64,000 nt of DNA from Brachynemurus nebulosus (lineage: Eukaryota; Arthropoda; Insecta; Neuroptera; Myrmeleontidae), in assembly GCA_035578155.1 (NCBI GenBank), contig JAPWDM010000005.1, positions 17,978,877 through 18,042,876 of the forward strand. The letters are read 5' to 3'. The notes below the pieces were generated by a model that saw only the letters and a program-made list of their open reading frames with translations, was not told the DNA's origin and searched no databases. This document shows positions 34,061 to 46,040 of the stretch, piece after piece (the stretch's first letter is position 1; each line of letters starts with the position of its first letter). A program made the translations under genes and the position numbers.

Positions 34061-34908
34061 TTTTTTATTTCATTATATTAGATAAATAATTTTTGAAAAA
34101 ATAATTTTCTCTTTATTTTCAAAATGAATTATTGAATTTTTAAAATGACGTTTTCGTTTATGTTTTGACAGGAAATATAGCGTAAAGGAATTAATTAACA
34201 GATATTTTGGTTACGTATCGGCAAAACGTTACATAAATATTGAAGCAAAAACAATTTTTTTTTTAATCTTATAAAAATTTAATAATTTTTACAGTTTTTT
34301 TTCAAGAAGGCGTTCCACTTTGTCCTTTTTCTGTGCTTGTACATGTTACAGGAACTTTTTAAAATTAAGAAAAAATTAAATAACGTATGAAAAGAAATAG
34401 GAATTTGTTTGTTAGGCGTATAAGGTAAGTATCTGAAATAATTTAACAAATTTACAAAACATTTAATGTATTTTGTATTTATTTTAATTTGGTTTAATCG
34501 ACGTTTTACGATTGCCGTATTCGACCAATTCGAAAACAAAAATTGATAATAAATGGTCCGAATACCAACCGAATATAATGGATCGTAAATATATTTGTCA
34601 ACGTTTAAAAATAGTTTCGATTTAATGGAACAAAATATATATACGTTAAATAGTATTTCTCGATGACGAGAAAGACAGAACAAAGGAAAAACAAAGATGG
34701 CTAACTAAAATATCGGTGGATATTTGATGCTATGAATTTTATTGTCTAGAGGCCAATTAAGGAAAATATAATTATTGATTCTTTTTGTTTTCTTTTCTGC
34801 GAACTTTTGTTAATTTGAATGAAAAAAAGCAATGGTGATAATATTCTCACAATTTTCTTCCAGCGCTTTCAATTTTTGAATTATATATAAATACTTTAAT
34901 AGACGCGT
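34061..34908. other. AT-rich stretch, one long frame of doubtful meaning
   Basis: A minus-strand frame of 134 codons spans 34279-34683 but is rich in F/I/Y/N/K with no motif I recognise. I see no supporting structure. Confidence 0.4.
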
Positions 34909-34950
34909 TAGTTTGTTCATCCAAAATCAGTGGTTTGGATGAACAAACTA
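34909..34950. repeat. Perfect 17-bp hairpin
   Basis: TAGTTTGTTCATCCAAA and its exact reverse complement flank an 8-nt loop. It lies 85 bp from the piggyBac-like MITE. Confidence 0.9.
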
Positions 34951-35039
34951 TATATATTAGTAGTAGTATTCAATCCGTCGATCGCGATCGACTGTTTTCA
35001 ATTTTGGCAGAGCAAATTTTGGTCTATCTACTATTTTAA

Positions 35040-36035
35040 CACTTTCAGTCCCATGGCTTCGGCATCCGAAACCAAACAAAACATCCTCAGAGGCCGAACG
35101 CGATCAATATTTAGAATAATAAACAAAACACTTAAAAATATTAGAAAAAGATTTTATATTATTCTAATAAAAATAATTTATTATGTACTACGTACCGGAC
35201 ACTTTTCATTTTTTGTACATGAAAATTTGGGTCATGATGTTTTATCATCAAAATATCTAGGCTCCATCTTTCATTTACAATAATATTTTTATATATGTGT
35301 GCATGTGTGTGTTGTATGCTTGTATGTATATGTGTGTTACTCATCTTTTGACTTAGATAAGTAACACATAACTAGGGCTTGGAATACCGGTGTCTTTTTA
35401 TAATACCGGTATTTATTCGGTATTGCCATTTAAAATACCGGAATTCCGGTATTTCGGTATTTTTTCGGTATTAAATGAAGATAGTATAGAAAAAAGAAAA
35501 AAACATTAAAAATCATTTAATAAAATTAATTAGTAACAGTAATAATAACAAACTACATCACCTTTGGATTTTAAAAATTTAAATACATAATTTTGTATCT
35601 TTCTTATAGAAAAATACTTAAAAATATTCCAGAATTATGAAAAAATATGAATAAGTATAAGATATCTGGTCATCTGCACATATGGAAAACATTAAGCAAG
35701 ACTAAAGACCTTGTAATAAAATTTATGTTGTAAATCTAACGTGAAAAAATATTCAAAATATGTAACATATAAAGTATTTGATTTTGTTAATACCGAAACC
35801 GAAATACCGGTATTTGAAATTTTAATACCGGTTTTACAAAACGTTTAAAAATTTACGGTATTCCGGTTTTTCAGTAGTACCTACCGGAATATCGGTATCC
35901 AAGCTCTACACATAACATGTTGAATCATTTAGTGTTTGGTGGAATCCTTTTATGTACTTGTTTACATAAAATTTGCTTAAAAATATTGTTGGCTTCCGAG
36001 GAAGTTTACTGTGAAACTGCTCGGGTCTCATAGTG
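35040..36035. mobile_element. piggyBac-like MITE (copy 2), host of a nested hAT MITE
   Basis: TTAA flanks (35036-35039, 36036-36039). Ends CACTTTCAGTCCCATGG and GAAACTGCTCGGGTCTCATA plus GTG match 9804-10214 reversed. Removing the nested hAT MITE and its duplication leaves about 450 bp, against 411 bp for copy 1. Confidence 0.85.
35373..35908. mobile_element. hAT-type MITE with AATACCGGTATT arrays
   Basis: Perfect 8-bp duplication CACATAAC (35365-35372, 35909-35916). Ends TAGGGCTTGGAATACCGG and, reversed, TAGAGCTTGGATACCG. ATACCGGTAT-type palindromes fill both sides. No coding frame. Confidence 0.9.
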
Positions 36036-36066
36036 TTAATTTTCAAATAAAAAAGAGGGGTATAGC

Positions 36067-37231
36067 TAGGGTTGCCAACAGTCCCGATTTAGTCGGAATG
36101 TCCCGATTTTAAGCCTATGTGTCCCGCGTCCCGACACACGTAGTGGCGGGACACTAACTGTCCCATTATTAACATTTAAAATTTTTTCTTACATTTTTAG
36201 TCCCGCCAGTCTCGCTAGTCTTGTTTCCAGATTATCGCGCTTGCATGTCATGACAGCCAAAGAAGTAAGTATATTTGCTGTACCTACTGTTAAAGTGTAC
36301 TCTGTCTACTGATTTATAACTTATTCACCTTACAGTGTTACCAGATTACCTAATTAAGATCCCTCCAACATTAAAATCCTTAAAAAAAAAATGGGAGAAA
36401 TTATTTGACGTACATGAAATACGTAAGCGGCGTTCGAGTAGCCTAAAAATAATCAACGCCAAAGACGGTCAACTTTATGAAAAATGTTTTTCCCCAAAAA
36501 TAATATAGTTGATAAGCAAAAAAAAAAAAAAAAATAAATAAATACATAAATAAATAAATAAATAATTAAAAGTCTAAAAATTAAGAAACTGCATTTTTAA
36601 TTTATTAAAATAAAATAAAATAAAGAAATATTATTATAATATTATCTTCAAAAAATTGTTTTGTTTAGAGGTTTGTAAGATCATGCATGGTTTAAATACG
36701 GGGCTTTCATTATATTCCGATACCCACGTGGTCAAATTTGTTTAGTGCGCTTGGTAATTTGTTTACTGTATGTTGGTGGCACTGTAGTGAAGTTAGTTGC
36801 TAGCTGAAAACACTAAAAATAAATAACCAAAATCATTCGTATTTTTCAGTGTTGTAATTATTACTTTAAATATTTAGTTGCAAAATATAATAAATTCCAT
36901 AAATAATCTTTAATTAAGTTCTTATTATGTAAAACAGTATTCTTATATAACAGATTTTTAAATGATACTGCATTTAGGGTATTTTTTTTTGATAATTACC
37001 ATACACACACATATGGCGGAAATTATATTTGGTCACGTGGGTATCGATATATATATAATGAAAGCCCTGTATGTAGTTGTTAGTAACAAATAATAAAAAT
37101 AAAAAGAATATCTTTCCTAGTAGCTGAATAAAAAAGTCTTTTTTTTTTTAACAGTCCCGATTTTACTCGTCCCGTCCCGATTTTTTTCCCATTAAATTCC
37201 GAAATATTCATTGGCAGAGTTGGCAACCCTA
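36067..37231. mobile_element. hAT-type MITE with GTCCCGATTT motifs and a nested MITE
   Basis: Perfect 8-bp duplication GGTATAGC (36059-36066, 37232-37239). Ends TAGGGTTGCCAAC and, reversed, TAGGGTTGCCAACTCTG. CAGTCCCGATTT/GTCCCG repeats sit near both ends. A 371-bp TA-flanked MITE is nested inside. An A-run with AAATA units lies near 36521-36568. Confidence 0.9.
36699..37069. mobile_element. TA-flanked MITE nested in a hAT MITE
   Basis: TA at 36697-36698 and 37070-37071. Ends CGGGGCTTTCATTATAT and, reversed, CAGGGCTTTCATTATATATA, continuing to CGATACCCACGTG. No frame. This fits a Tc1/mariner-type MITE. Confidence 0.85.
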
Positions 37232-37670
37232 GGTATAGCCTAACAGAAAATCTCATTTGGAAAACAGGGCATATTTTTTGAATGAGCATGGTTATATTTA
37301 CAGAAAAAATGAAAATTTCACATGCAAATTATCTAATTCACTTCATTTTTGTAGTTATTTATTGATCTAAAAAAACTGAATTTGATGACGTTATTAAACG
37401 ATTATAATTTTGATATTAGAAACGTTAAATTAAAAGTTGCTTATAGGTTTTAGATATTGTTCTTTTAATTTTTCACAAAACTGAAATTGTAAAAAATAGT
37501 AGAAAAATTACGTGAAGAAAATCATATTTCTTGAAGGAATTTGACAAAAGTCACTTGCGTAGTAAAAAGAAATTGTACATTGCTAATAAAAACTAAGTAA
37601 AACAACAAGATATATTGCATATAAAATTTGATATTTTTTCAATGGAAAATCTCTAATTTATAAACTCGTA

Positions 37671-38575
37671 TTTGCAGATGATCTGAAACTGTTAGTTGCA
37701 TTGCTCGCATTTGACCCGCGGTTCACATTTTAGGAACTCCTGATCTAGGTTGTTAAACAAAGATTGCTTAAAACTTCAAAAAATATAGAGTTGTCGTATA
37801 AAAAAACCTTCGGGGTTATTCAGAGCTAGAAATAAAAAAAAACACACACCAAATCTTTCCATTTAAAATAAAATCAAATGAGATTTTGAAAAAAATAATT
37901 TTTCTGGGTCACTAAGCCCAATATTTGTTCGTCAAAAAGTTTTTTTTGGAATTGATTGCTTTTTAAAAAGATCATTTATTTCTGTTTTTTAAAACAATTA
38001 CTCATTGCAAATAATATTTATATTTATGTTTGAAGGCAACAATTTTGATATCTTCTCTAATGGCGTTTCGTTGTGTTTTATGACATTTTCATAAACATTT
38101 TACGACTATTAAACTTTTTAATTTAATTTTAATGATGGAAATAATAATATAATTGTTTAATTATTTAAAATAAAATACATAATGAGTTAATTGTCTATCT
38201 TTTAACTTTTGAATATATTATGACAGGATGTTTTAATAAAATAATATGATACATAATATTATGTATATTATAAATATTACCAACCTGCATATTGAATTGA
38301 ATACTAACTGGGTTCTGGTATTGTTTATTGTCGATATACAAATAGGGTAGGATTAGTTGGGGTAATTTGGGTAGGTATACAACTTGACTATTTTCAAAAT
38401 TAATGCCTTCTCTGGTTAGGGTCCATCATAAAATTTTTGAATGATTTTGATATATGTTAGCAGTTTGACTTTTCTCACTGTTTGAATATTGTTTTATTGT
38501 TAACATATACCCAATTCCCCAAGGTTGGGAGAAAGTGGGTATTTAACTTCAAGGTTATTATTTAACCAAATTATC
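37671..38575. other. AT-rich non-coding stretch
   Basis: TAGGGTAGGATTAGTTGGGG and TAATTTGGGTAGG at 38345 and CCCAATTCCCCAAGG at 38508 recall the GGGGTAAT-type elements, but no paired ends are found. Confidence 0.35.
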
Positions 38576-38602
38576 TTAAGCCCGGTTCAGACGCAGCCAG
38601 TA

Positions 38603-39896
38603 GGGGAGACAGGGGCTAGTATTAACGGGGGTAAGTATTAACAGGCCATTTTCCGCCAAACTACGGACGAAAAAATTAAGTACGTCCGGTTGCTGTCATC
38701 AGTAGATGACCACGGACACGTTGTGACCAATCAGTCTTCGGCCGGTTGCCGCAAAACAAAGTTGTGAGTAAGGCATAGATTTTATTAGGTAAAAGAACAT
38801 TTTTAAGTCGACGGTTTTTTGATTTGAAGCATGATTGTATACCTAAAAGAGACTAAATTTATTTCAAACGATAGCATATTCCATCTGGTATTGTATTTTG
38901 TTTAAATTTTACCGCATTATCAACGTACTCTTTTTAAAAATTTAAATTTGTAAAAAATGTGCCTTCGGGGCAAGTATTAACAAAATGCATGGGGTAAGTA
39001 TTAACATATTAACATTTACCTCGTTTAAATTTTATGCAACAAAGACTATGTTTTTAACTTCCCTATAAGGAGGTTATTGTATTCATCCCAATTTCAAAAT
39101 CCAAATATCGTCATTTTCATACTTTGAGGTTACCAAAATTTTTTTCGTGACATTGTCAAATATGTTTGCATGTATGTGTGTGTACATATGTGGGTGTTAA
39201 ATTTAAATGGTTTTAATTTTTATATCTTTTCTGCAGTGAAGCAAAGGAAGAGTTTTGCTTGATCTGAGTTATTATATATTTCAAGAATTATAATAATGTT
39301 AAATAAGACGAAGATTAATTTTTTAATAAGTAAATATTTTTTAATATAGAAGATATTAAGCGATTGTGGTTGTCTATCGAAGACTGAAAATTTACCAATT
39401 TTTGTTTCGTTATCAAGGTCAAAGTGACGTAATTTGCTACTTAATAAGGACTGACTAACTATTGCCTCAGAAAAAAATTAAAATAATGATTAACTTTAAC
39501 CAATTAAGTAAAGACAAATTGACAAATCTAAAATAAGAATTTTCTATGTCAAATTAATTCCTTTCTAATAATAAACACGTTAAATATGATACTTTGCTTT
39601 ATTTCCTATAAGTACATATCTACAAAATATCATAATCATATTAAAACTTTAATGTTAATACTTGCCCCAACGTTGTTAAAACTTGCCCCAAAAGTGGGGT
39701 AAGTATTAACAAACACATTTTTTAAGAAAATGGGTTTTTCCATAGAAAGTACAAGGGATATGTAAGTTTTTTTTATCAAAAATTATAGACAGATAGTTGA
39801 TGCTTCATAACGTTTACAAAAAAAATCGCTAACTAGTTTCATTTCCGTTTAATATGTAAAAAAGTAAAATCTGTTAGTACATGCCCCTGTCTCCCC
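38603..39896. mobile_element. TA-flanked element with GGGGTAAGTATTAACA motif
   Basis: Inserted in the left TIR region of the PIF-like element. The right arm of the host (CAGTAGTTTAGTCGAG) shows the empty site, with TA duplicated (38601-38602, 39897-39898). Ends GGGGAGACAGGGGC are exact inverted repeats. The motif recurs near 38622, 38966, 38993, 39655 and 39697 in both orientations. No transposase frame. Confidence 0.9.
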
Positions 39897-40258
39897 TAGT
39901 TTAGTAGAGTATAGTAATTTAGTCGAGTGGATATACTGTTCATACAGGGCAAGTAATTTAGTAGAGTTTGTTGAAATACTGCGAGTCAAAACAATCGTTT
40001 ACATACAGCTAGTATTTAGTTTAGTCGATTAGTATAAAGTCGAGTGCTTGAGTCCTTAATTTTCTTTCTTTCCTGAGAATATGTCGATCTTATGTTTTTA
40101 ATTTTTTTTTACGATTTCTTTTTGGACAAAACCTTCTATTCCCATCGTTTCTTGCAATTTCAAGTACGCTGCTAAATTTGTTTATTTTTGTAATTTTTAT
40201 TTTTCACATCCCACAGACATTTATTTGTATTTAACACATTCGGTAACTAATTTAAGAG

Positions 40259-40481
40259 CAGGGTCGGATCTAGGAAGCAGCGGGGGCACGTATGCCGACC
40301 GCCAAAACTGCAAATTCAGAGCCGCCAAACTGTAGAATTTGACGTTTTTTTTTTACTCGCCACTTTCTTTTTGTAGGCAAAAAAGTTAAAAAGAAATATT
40401 TCTTTTGTCATTTTACGGAAAGACAGGGGCGCCAATTTTTGCACCGTGCCTCGGGCGCCACTTAGGGTAGGTCCGGCCCTG
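40259..40481. mobile_element. hAT-type MITE with CAGGG(C)CGG ends
   Basis: Perfect 8-bp duplication TTTAAGAG (40251-40258, 40482-40489). Ends CAGGGTCGGATCTA and, reversed, CAGGGCCGGACCTA. 223 bp, non-coding, and related in end sequence to 61340-61399. Confidence 0.95.
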
Positions 40482-40939
40482 TTTAAGAGTGGTGCCTTTT
40501 GACCATCTTGCTATTTTAATTAGTTAATTAATTTGTTATTATTTCAATAAGAAATCTATAAAAAATAAAATTAAAATTATTAAATACAATTATATTTATT
40601 TCTGTAAAATATTTTACATTTTTTTTTTTTTACGAAAAACCGAAACTGACAAATAAAACAATAACCCAAATAACTAAAAAACAACAATAACTGCAATAAT
40701 TATGTAAACAACTTGTGTATTTCTGTCCACACGTGTTTAGTTGGCATACGAATTGACTGAAAATAAAGTGGGGGAATGCTACTCGACTATAAAAATAGAA
40801 TAGAGTTCTATTTACTAAACTCGACCGTCCGCTCGACCAAGCCAGTTTACTTGACTAAAATGAATGTGTTCAAACTGGGCGAGTACTAAATTACTCGACC
40901 ACTCGACTAAACTACTGACTGCGTCTGAACCGGGCTTTA

Positions 40940-42101
40940 TTCACAGGTAAATGCAAGTAATGTAAGAAAGAATACTAGCCTGTTACACGAAATAACTATT
41001 ATTGAAAATGTACGAATTTTAACAAATATAAATTTCAGTAGGCAACATATTGTTAGAAAGAAATACTTTGCAGCCTTGATCTTTAGACAACTTAAAATAT
41101 CGTAATGATTTTATCTTTAACCCAATCCTAAGCAATCTTTTTGCAACGATTGATGCTAAGACGAAAAACTTTCTGTGGGTGCGGACATGAATAAATTGTT
41201 TTAGACTTTTCAGTGAATGGATTACTTTGAACTATTTTTCGATAATGCCGATCTCTTTCTGTAGTCCTCATTTTCGTTCTGTGACAAATGACAATGTAGT
41301 ACCGGAGCCTGATGTTCTGTTTTAGGGTACCCCACTATAGCCAACTGACACCGATTGATCCTATTATTTTAAAATTTCTTATAGAATGCACCTGCAATAC
41401 AAGAATATGAATTAATAAAAAATTTTGGGTAAATAAAAAGCTAATAGAATTTTAGTTTCTCTTCAGCTATTACCTATATAATAATTATTTTACTTGTATT
41501 AGCAGATTGATTGTACGGTTTGCAACATTAGAGTATCAAACAGTAAGAGTAGACTTTGTAAGTTATAGGTTAAATATTAATTTGAGGGAAAACTATGGAG
41601 AGTCACTTCGTTGCTGTAAATCAATTTATTTGATCGATTAATCAGTCGATACCGAACCACATTATCCTACGTAAATCAATCCGTTTTATAATTTGACTAG
41701 AGTTATTATAATGAGGGAAAATTGCCTTGATCTTTGATAGACCATCACTTTATATCGAAAACCAGGGAAATTAAGATTCGTTCAGTTGGTAATGATTATA
41801 GTTCTGACCTTTTCCATCCTGTATTGCTTGCGGAATTACTTTAGACCCATTTGTATTTGAGTGACTTCAACTAAAAGCTTTTTTCAAATATTGACTGAAT
41901 TTTGAGTTTTCATTCGAAACAGTATACACTATATCTGATTGTAAATATTAACAAATGTAATTATAATCACTGAATAGAGTAGTGTATTGGCTACAAAAAA
42001 AATGTAATTAATTTCTAGGTGTTCAGTGCAGGTTAAGAAATCCGTAAGATTTCAGATATATAATCGAGTTGCTTTGCTTGGACCGTAAACAGTGGCCTTA
42101 A
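40940..42101. other. Mixed AT-rich non-coding stretch
   Basis: Base composition is a little more balanced than elsewhere, but I see no gene or repeat I can name. Confidence 0.4.
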
Positions 42102-42287
42102 ATGAAGTTTCCCTCTTCCAAACCTAAGTCTTTTGCTAAAACAAAAGAGCTAGGAAATATTGCTACAGCACAAGTAGTTGCAAAGAATACAAGAATTCCA
42201 CTCATCTTAAAAGCATCCAAGAGAGGGATTAAAAAGAAATTTAAAGGACAATTGTACTGGCGAATACATGGCCTACGCCAGAATTAG
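42102..42287 (+). CDS. Small lysine-rich frame, unassigned
   Basis: Sixty-one codons begin MKFPSSKPKSFAKTKELGN and end WRIHGLRQN before TAG. About a quarter of the residues are K or R, with patches such as KASKRGIKKKFKG. Codon composition is more even than in chance frames nearby, which hints at real or former coding sequence. No motif, signal peptide or membrane segment is visible, and there is no obvious splice context. A basic nuclear or transposon-protein fragment is possible, and chance cannot be excluded. Confidence 0.2.
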   Translation: MKFPSSKPKSFAKTKELGNIATAQVVAKNTRIPLILKASKRGIKKKFKGQLYWRIHGLRQN

Positions 42288-42639
42288 TGTAAAAAATATT
42301 CATTACTGCTAATATATTGCTTTCAAGATGTTTTAAAATATTATGGTCAAACCATGGCACCCGGTGACTCATCGAAGGAAACTGGTTTGCTTGAATGGAC
42401 CAAATGTCAATTTCTTTTAAATATTCTATATAAAAAACTATGTGAGTTTCTTAAATATGTAAATTATGTATAGAAATGTATAAACTTTATATTCTACCCT
42501 AGTAGGCTACTCAGCTCCTTTTAACTAAAAGGTATTAAGTGGTCAAACCTAGGCAACTCTTCCCTATCAGTATAGAAGTATCCCGTTCTTATAAATAACT
42601 TATTGATATTTTTCAGGTATGTGAGTTAAGGCTCGTGTC

Positions 42640-43680
42640 GCACAATTTTTGTGATAGTGTAAAATGGTTTATTTAATTGTTAAAAATACAGCCTCGACAA
42701 TGCTTTTCTGTGAAAAGATGTTGATTTGGCGTTATATGGCAAACTATAACAGAGGTCATCAACTAGTGTTCGGTCCTTAGTAGGGATGAAAACTTTTCTC
42801 AAAGAATCGATTCTCGATTCCGATTCTAATTTTTTACGATTTTGAGAATCGATTCTGAGAATCGATTAATCGATTAAAAGGATCGATTTTAATCGATTCC
42901 TTACGTTTAAATTTTTTTACATATTAAGCTGCTTTAATATGGTTTAAAATTTAAATATTTTATATATAACATACTGCAATTAGATATAATATAAATTATA
43001 AATATATTCCTTTTATTCTAATTAATAATAAATTAAGTAAATTTTGAAGGAAAAATTATCAATTAGTTTTAGAAAACCATACATTTTCTGGCACTAATCC
43101 TAAAAATAACGGCATATTCAACTGATCAGGTCTTAATCGACTACGAAATAAACGCTCACAAGGCGTTGTTGTAGCCCTTTTATCTTATATGACTAGACGA
43201 ACGACGGATGACGGACTAGACTCTTGCCGCGCGAACACGAACTAGCAAAAATTTAAATTATTTGATATCTATTTGGAGTTTTGTAGACGTTACATACTTA
43301 TTTAAATTTTTGACTGCGTTTGCGCGATTTACTAATGCACATGCCTAAATGCACAGGAATTTTTTATACCGGGAATCGAACTTCGAACACGGTTTGACAA
43401 TTTTAAACAATTGACGGTTACACTTATAACAGAATCGAAAAGTCGAATATTAAGAATCGATTCTTGATCGATTTTGAAAAGTCAAGGTCGATTTTTAATA
43501 ATCGATTCTTTTACGAGAAGAATCGATTCTCGAGTAGAATCGGAATCGATTTTGCCATCCCTAGTCCTTAGATTTATGTTAGCTGTTGCAAAATAAAATT
43601 CCGTTTAAAGCGATAACCACATAGAGGTTCGAAATGAAACGTCTATTAAAACAAATTAGTTAGAAATTGAAAATAGAATT
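42640..43680 (+). repeat. Old repeat family 2, copy I, split by a hAT MITE
   Basis: 42640-42780 plus 43572-43680 parallel 44240-45960 once its insertions are removed. Shared landmarks are CGACA(A/G)T, TTTCTGTGAAAA, GGTCATCAACT, TTTATGTTAGCT and GAAAC(G/C)TCTATTAAAA. Confidence 0.75.
42781..43563. mobile_element. hAT-type MITE with AATCGATT arrays
   Basis: Perfect 8-bp duplication GTCCTTAG (42773-42780, 43564-43571). Ends TAGGGATGAAAAC and, reversed, TAGGGATGGCAAAA. AGAATCGATTCT and TAATCGATTAA palindromes crowd both sides. Non-coding. Confidence 0.95.
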
Positions 43681-44268
43681 TATATCATTTCTATATTCTT
43701 CATTTAACGTTTGATACTCTACAGGTCAACAATATTGGGTTATTTTCAAAAACTATTTTGCCGTCATAAAATTTTTATTATTAAATTTTACAGAAAAATA
43801 ATCACACAAAACAACAAAATACAATTGGGTATATTAATAATTCTATTCGATAATATAAATTATTAATTATATTGTTTCAGTAACGGACCAAACTCAATTC
43901 GATTCCGGTCAGTTACAGCATGTATTATTATATTTATGTTTGTGTATCGTTTGATGCTGTAGCACTGTAGTATTGTTTATAAAATCAATAAACAACTCGA
44001 TAAACAACATCAAATGTCAATTGAATTATAATATATATCAAAAACAATGATATTTTTATATGTTTAACGCTATTGCAGATTTATAAAAGATAAATAAAAT
44101 TCAGATTTGTTACTACGATCACCACAGTTTACTACTCTAGTGTGGCAAAGTAAATATGTGGATAGTATGTATTTTGACAAGAATAATTTTGTCCTTATTT
44201 TTCGAACAACGATTGTCAAAAGTCAGAATAAAACGTTTGGTCAATTTTGGTCAATTGTTAGAAATAAC

Positions 44269-45061
44269 TAGAGATGAGTAAACGGTTATTTTCTAATAAC
44301 TGTTATTGCAATAACAGTTACTGAAAAATAACTGTTATTTATAACAGTTATTATAATAACTGGTATGGTATTTGGATATTTTAACATATTGTAAGATATT
44401 CGATATTCGTATAAACGGTTCTGTTAGTGAAATAAGCATAGATCTATAATACTGACGGATACTAAATAATCTGCAATATCTGTTCAAATACTTGTCTATA
44501 CAAGGATTTAGGGTTTATATACACAATTTTAACAAATTTACAAATAGATAACTGTACAATAGACAATAGTTCATTTTTAAGGGTTTTTTAAATGTGCTAC
44601 AATAGAAAATGTGTAACTTGCCTGGGGCGTTATTATTTTGAAATTCTCCGTAGGTGGTTAAAATAAATTACTGTGATCCTTGCTTTAGAATATATTAATA
44701 TTGACCTATGTTATCGATATTTCCAAAGGCGTTATTTAACTCGGGAATTCCCAGTGTCACCTGTAGGTGACAGACATTTTTAATTGTCAACTGTATGAAT
44801 TTGTTTGTTTGACTTATAGTATAATGTCGTCACAAAAGAGAAATTCAAAGTCACTTATTGGCCTTCTAATGGTGGTAGCAGAATGTAAATATTTAATTAT
44901 CTTGTAGTTAAAAAAAAATTAAAAATATCTGTCACCTCTAAATAACTCTGGGAATTGTCGAGTTAAGTAACTAGTTACTGGGTATTCCAGTTATTAACGA
45001 TAACTGTTATCTTTCTATACTAGTTACAAAATAACAGTTATCGATATATCGATCATCTCTA
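44269..45061. mobile_element. hAT-type MITE with ATAACAGTTAT arrays
   Basis: Perfect 8-bp duplication GAAATAAC (44261-44268, 45062-45069). Ends TAGAGATGAGTAAACG and, reversed, TAGAGATGATCGATAT. AATAACTGTTATT-type palindromes fill both ends. Non-coding. Confidence 0.95.
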
Positions 45062-45130
45062 GAAATAACGCATCGACAGTACGTTTCTGTGAAAAAATAA
45101 TGGTTTTGCGTCATTTAAGTAACTATAAAA

Positions 45131-45813
45131 TGGAGGTTTGTGAAGTTAGCCTACCCAAATTAGGTTATTTACATTTTTTATGGTGATCGTTAGTTCTTCG
45201 TTAATTCTCGATAGTTCTCCAGTATTTCTGTTTGTTCTCTAAAAATAAAAAAGTTATAGGCATAAATAAGTGAGTAGGCCAACTTCATACTACAGATATC
45301 TGGCACGCACCTTAATTTTAAGAGGAATGTATATGCCAACACACCAATTGAAGACATAAGTGGATGAAGGTGTTATGTAACAATTTTTTATTATTTTACA
45401 GTAGAAGAGTTTGAAAGTTTTTATTTACATATACTTCCCATGCAATAGCACATGTTTATTATTAAATTTCTACAAAATTATTGGACCTAATAAAACCAAA
45501 TTTCAATATATGATACTTCAGCATAGAATATTTCAAAATTTGGCGAAAAATGGATGAAGGTGTTATGTAGCATTTTTGGCAAAAAATGCTACATAACACC
45601 TTCATCCACTCATGTCTTCAATTGTTAGTTCCCGATAATTCCCCAATATTACCGTTAGTTCTTAAAAAATTAAAAATGTATGACCTATGCAAATTGGGTA
45701 GGCCAACTTTACACATCAAAATTTTTCAGCCGATCTAACGAAGAACTAACGATAACCATAAAAAAATGTGGATAAGCTAATTTGGGTAGGCTAACTTCAC
45801 ATACCTTTATCAC
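45131..45813. mobile_element. TIR element with about 70-bp arms and likely 8-bp duplication
   Basis: Arms share GTGAAGTTAGCCTACCCAAA and TTAGTTCTTCGTTA. CTATAAAA flanks both sides (45123-45130, 45814-45821). Copy I of the host repeat (AACTATAACAGAGGTCATC) is the empty site. A foldback is nested inside at 45345-45624. Non-coding. Confidence 0.75.
45345..45624. mobile_element. Nested foldback with GGATGAAGGTGTTATGTA motif
   Basis: CAATTGAAGACAT then GTGGATGAAGGTGTTATGTA at the left end, and its reverse complement at the right. A third copy at 45549 forms a tight hairpin with the right arm around TTTTTGGCAAAAAA. Confidence 0.8.
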
Positions 45814-46040
45814 CTATAAAACGGGTCATCAACTTGTATTCGGTTCTCAATTTTATGTTAGCTCTTCTAAAATAAAGTTGCAAATGAAACCTCTATTAAA
45901 AATAATTTAAAATAAAGTAAGTATTAGCAATTTTAATAAAATATAAATTCAGTGAAATATTTTCTGATCATTCATTAAAACTATAACAAAATTGATTAGT
46001 GCGAACAATAAGTGAATTCTAATGTCAAATTAGTGGTTAC

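Larger units (their letters stand above)
36040..37670 (+). repeat. Old repeat family, copy B, split by a hAT MITE
   Basis: 36040-36066 joined to 37240-37670 parallels copy A at 25605. It provides the empty site for the element at 26550-27732. Confidence 0.65.
38579..40936. mobile_element. PIF/Harbinger-like element, host of two nested elements
   Basis: TTA flanks (38576-38578, 40937-40939). Ends AGCCCGGTTCAGACGCAG perfect for 18 bp. ACTCGAC/GTCGAGT motifs recur in both subterminal regions (39900-40060 and 40780-40915). Without the two insertions about 830 bp remain. No frame is seen. Confidence 0.9.
44240..45960 (+). repeat. Old repeat family 2, copy II, split by two elements
   Basis: 44240-44268, 45070-45130 and 45822-45960 join into a copy of the repeat at 42640. 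One hAT MITE interrupts it at GAAATAAC and another TIR element at CTATAAAA. Confidence 0.7.

Noticed and set aside
34279..34683. 134-codon minus-strand frame
   Set aside because: Rich in F, I, Y, N and K with no motif. Expected by chance in AT-rich DNA.
34930..35283. 117-codon plus-strand frame
   Set aside because: It runs across a hairpin and into the piggyBac-like MITE. No motif is seen.
38340..38550. Another GGGGTAAT-type element
   Set aside because: Motifs are present but no inverted ends or TA pair could be matched.
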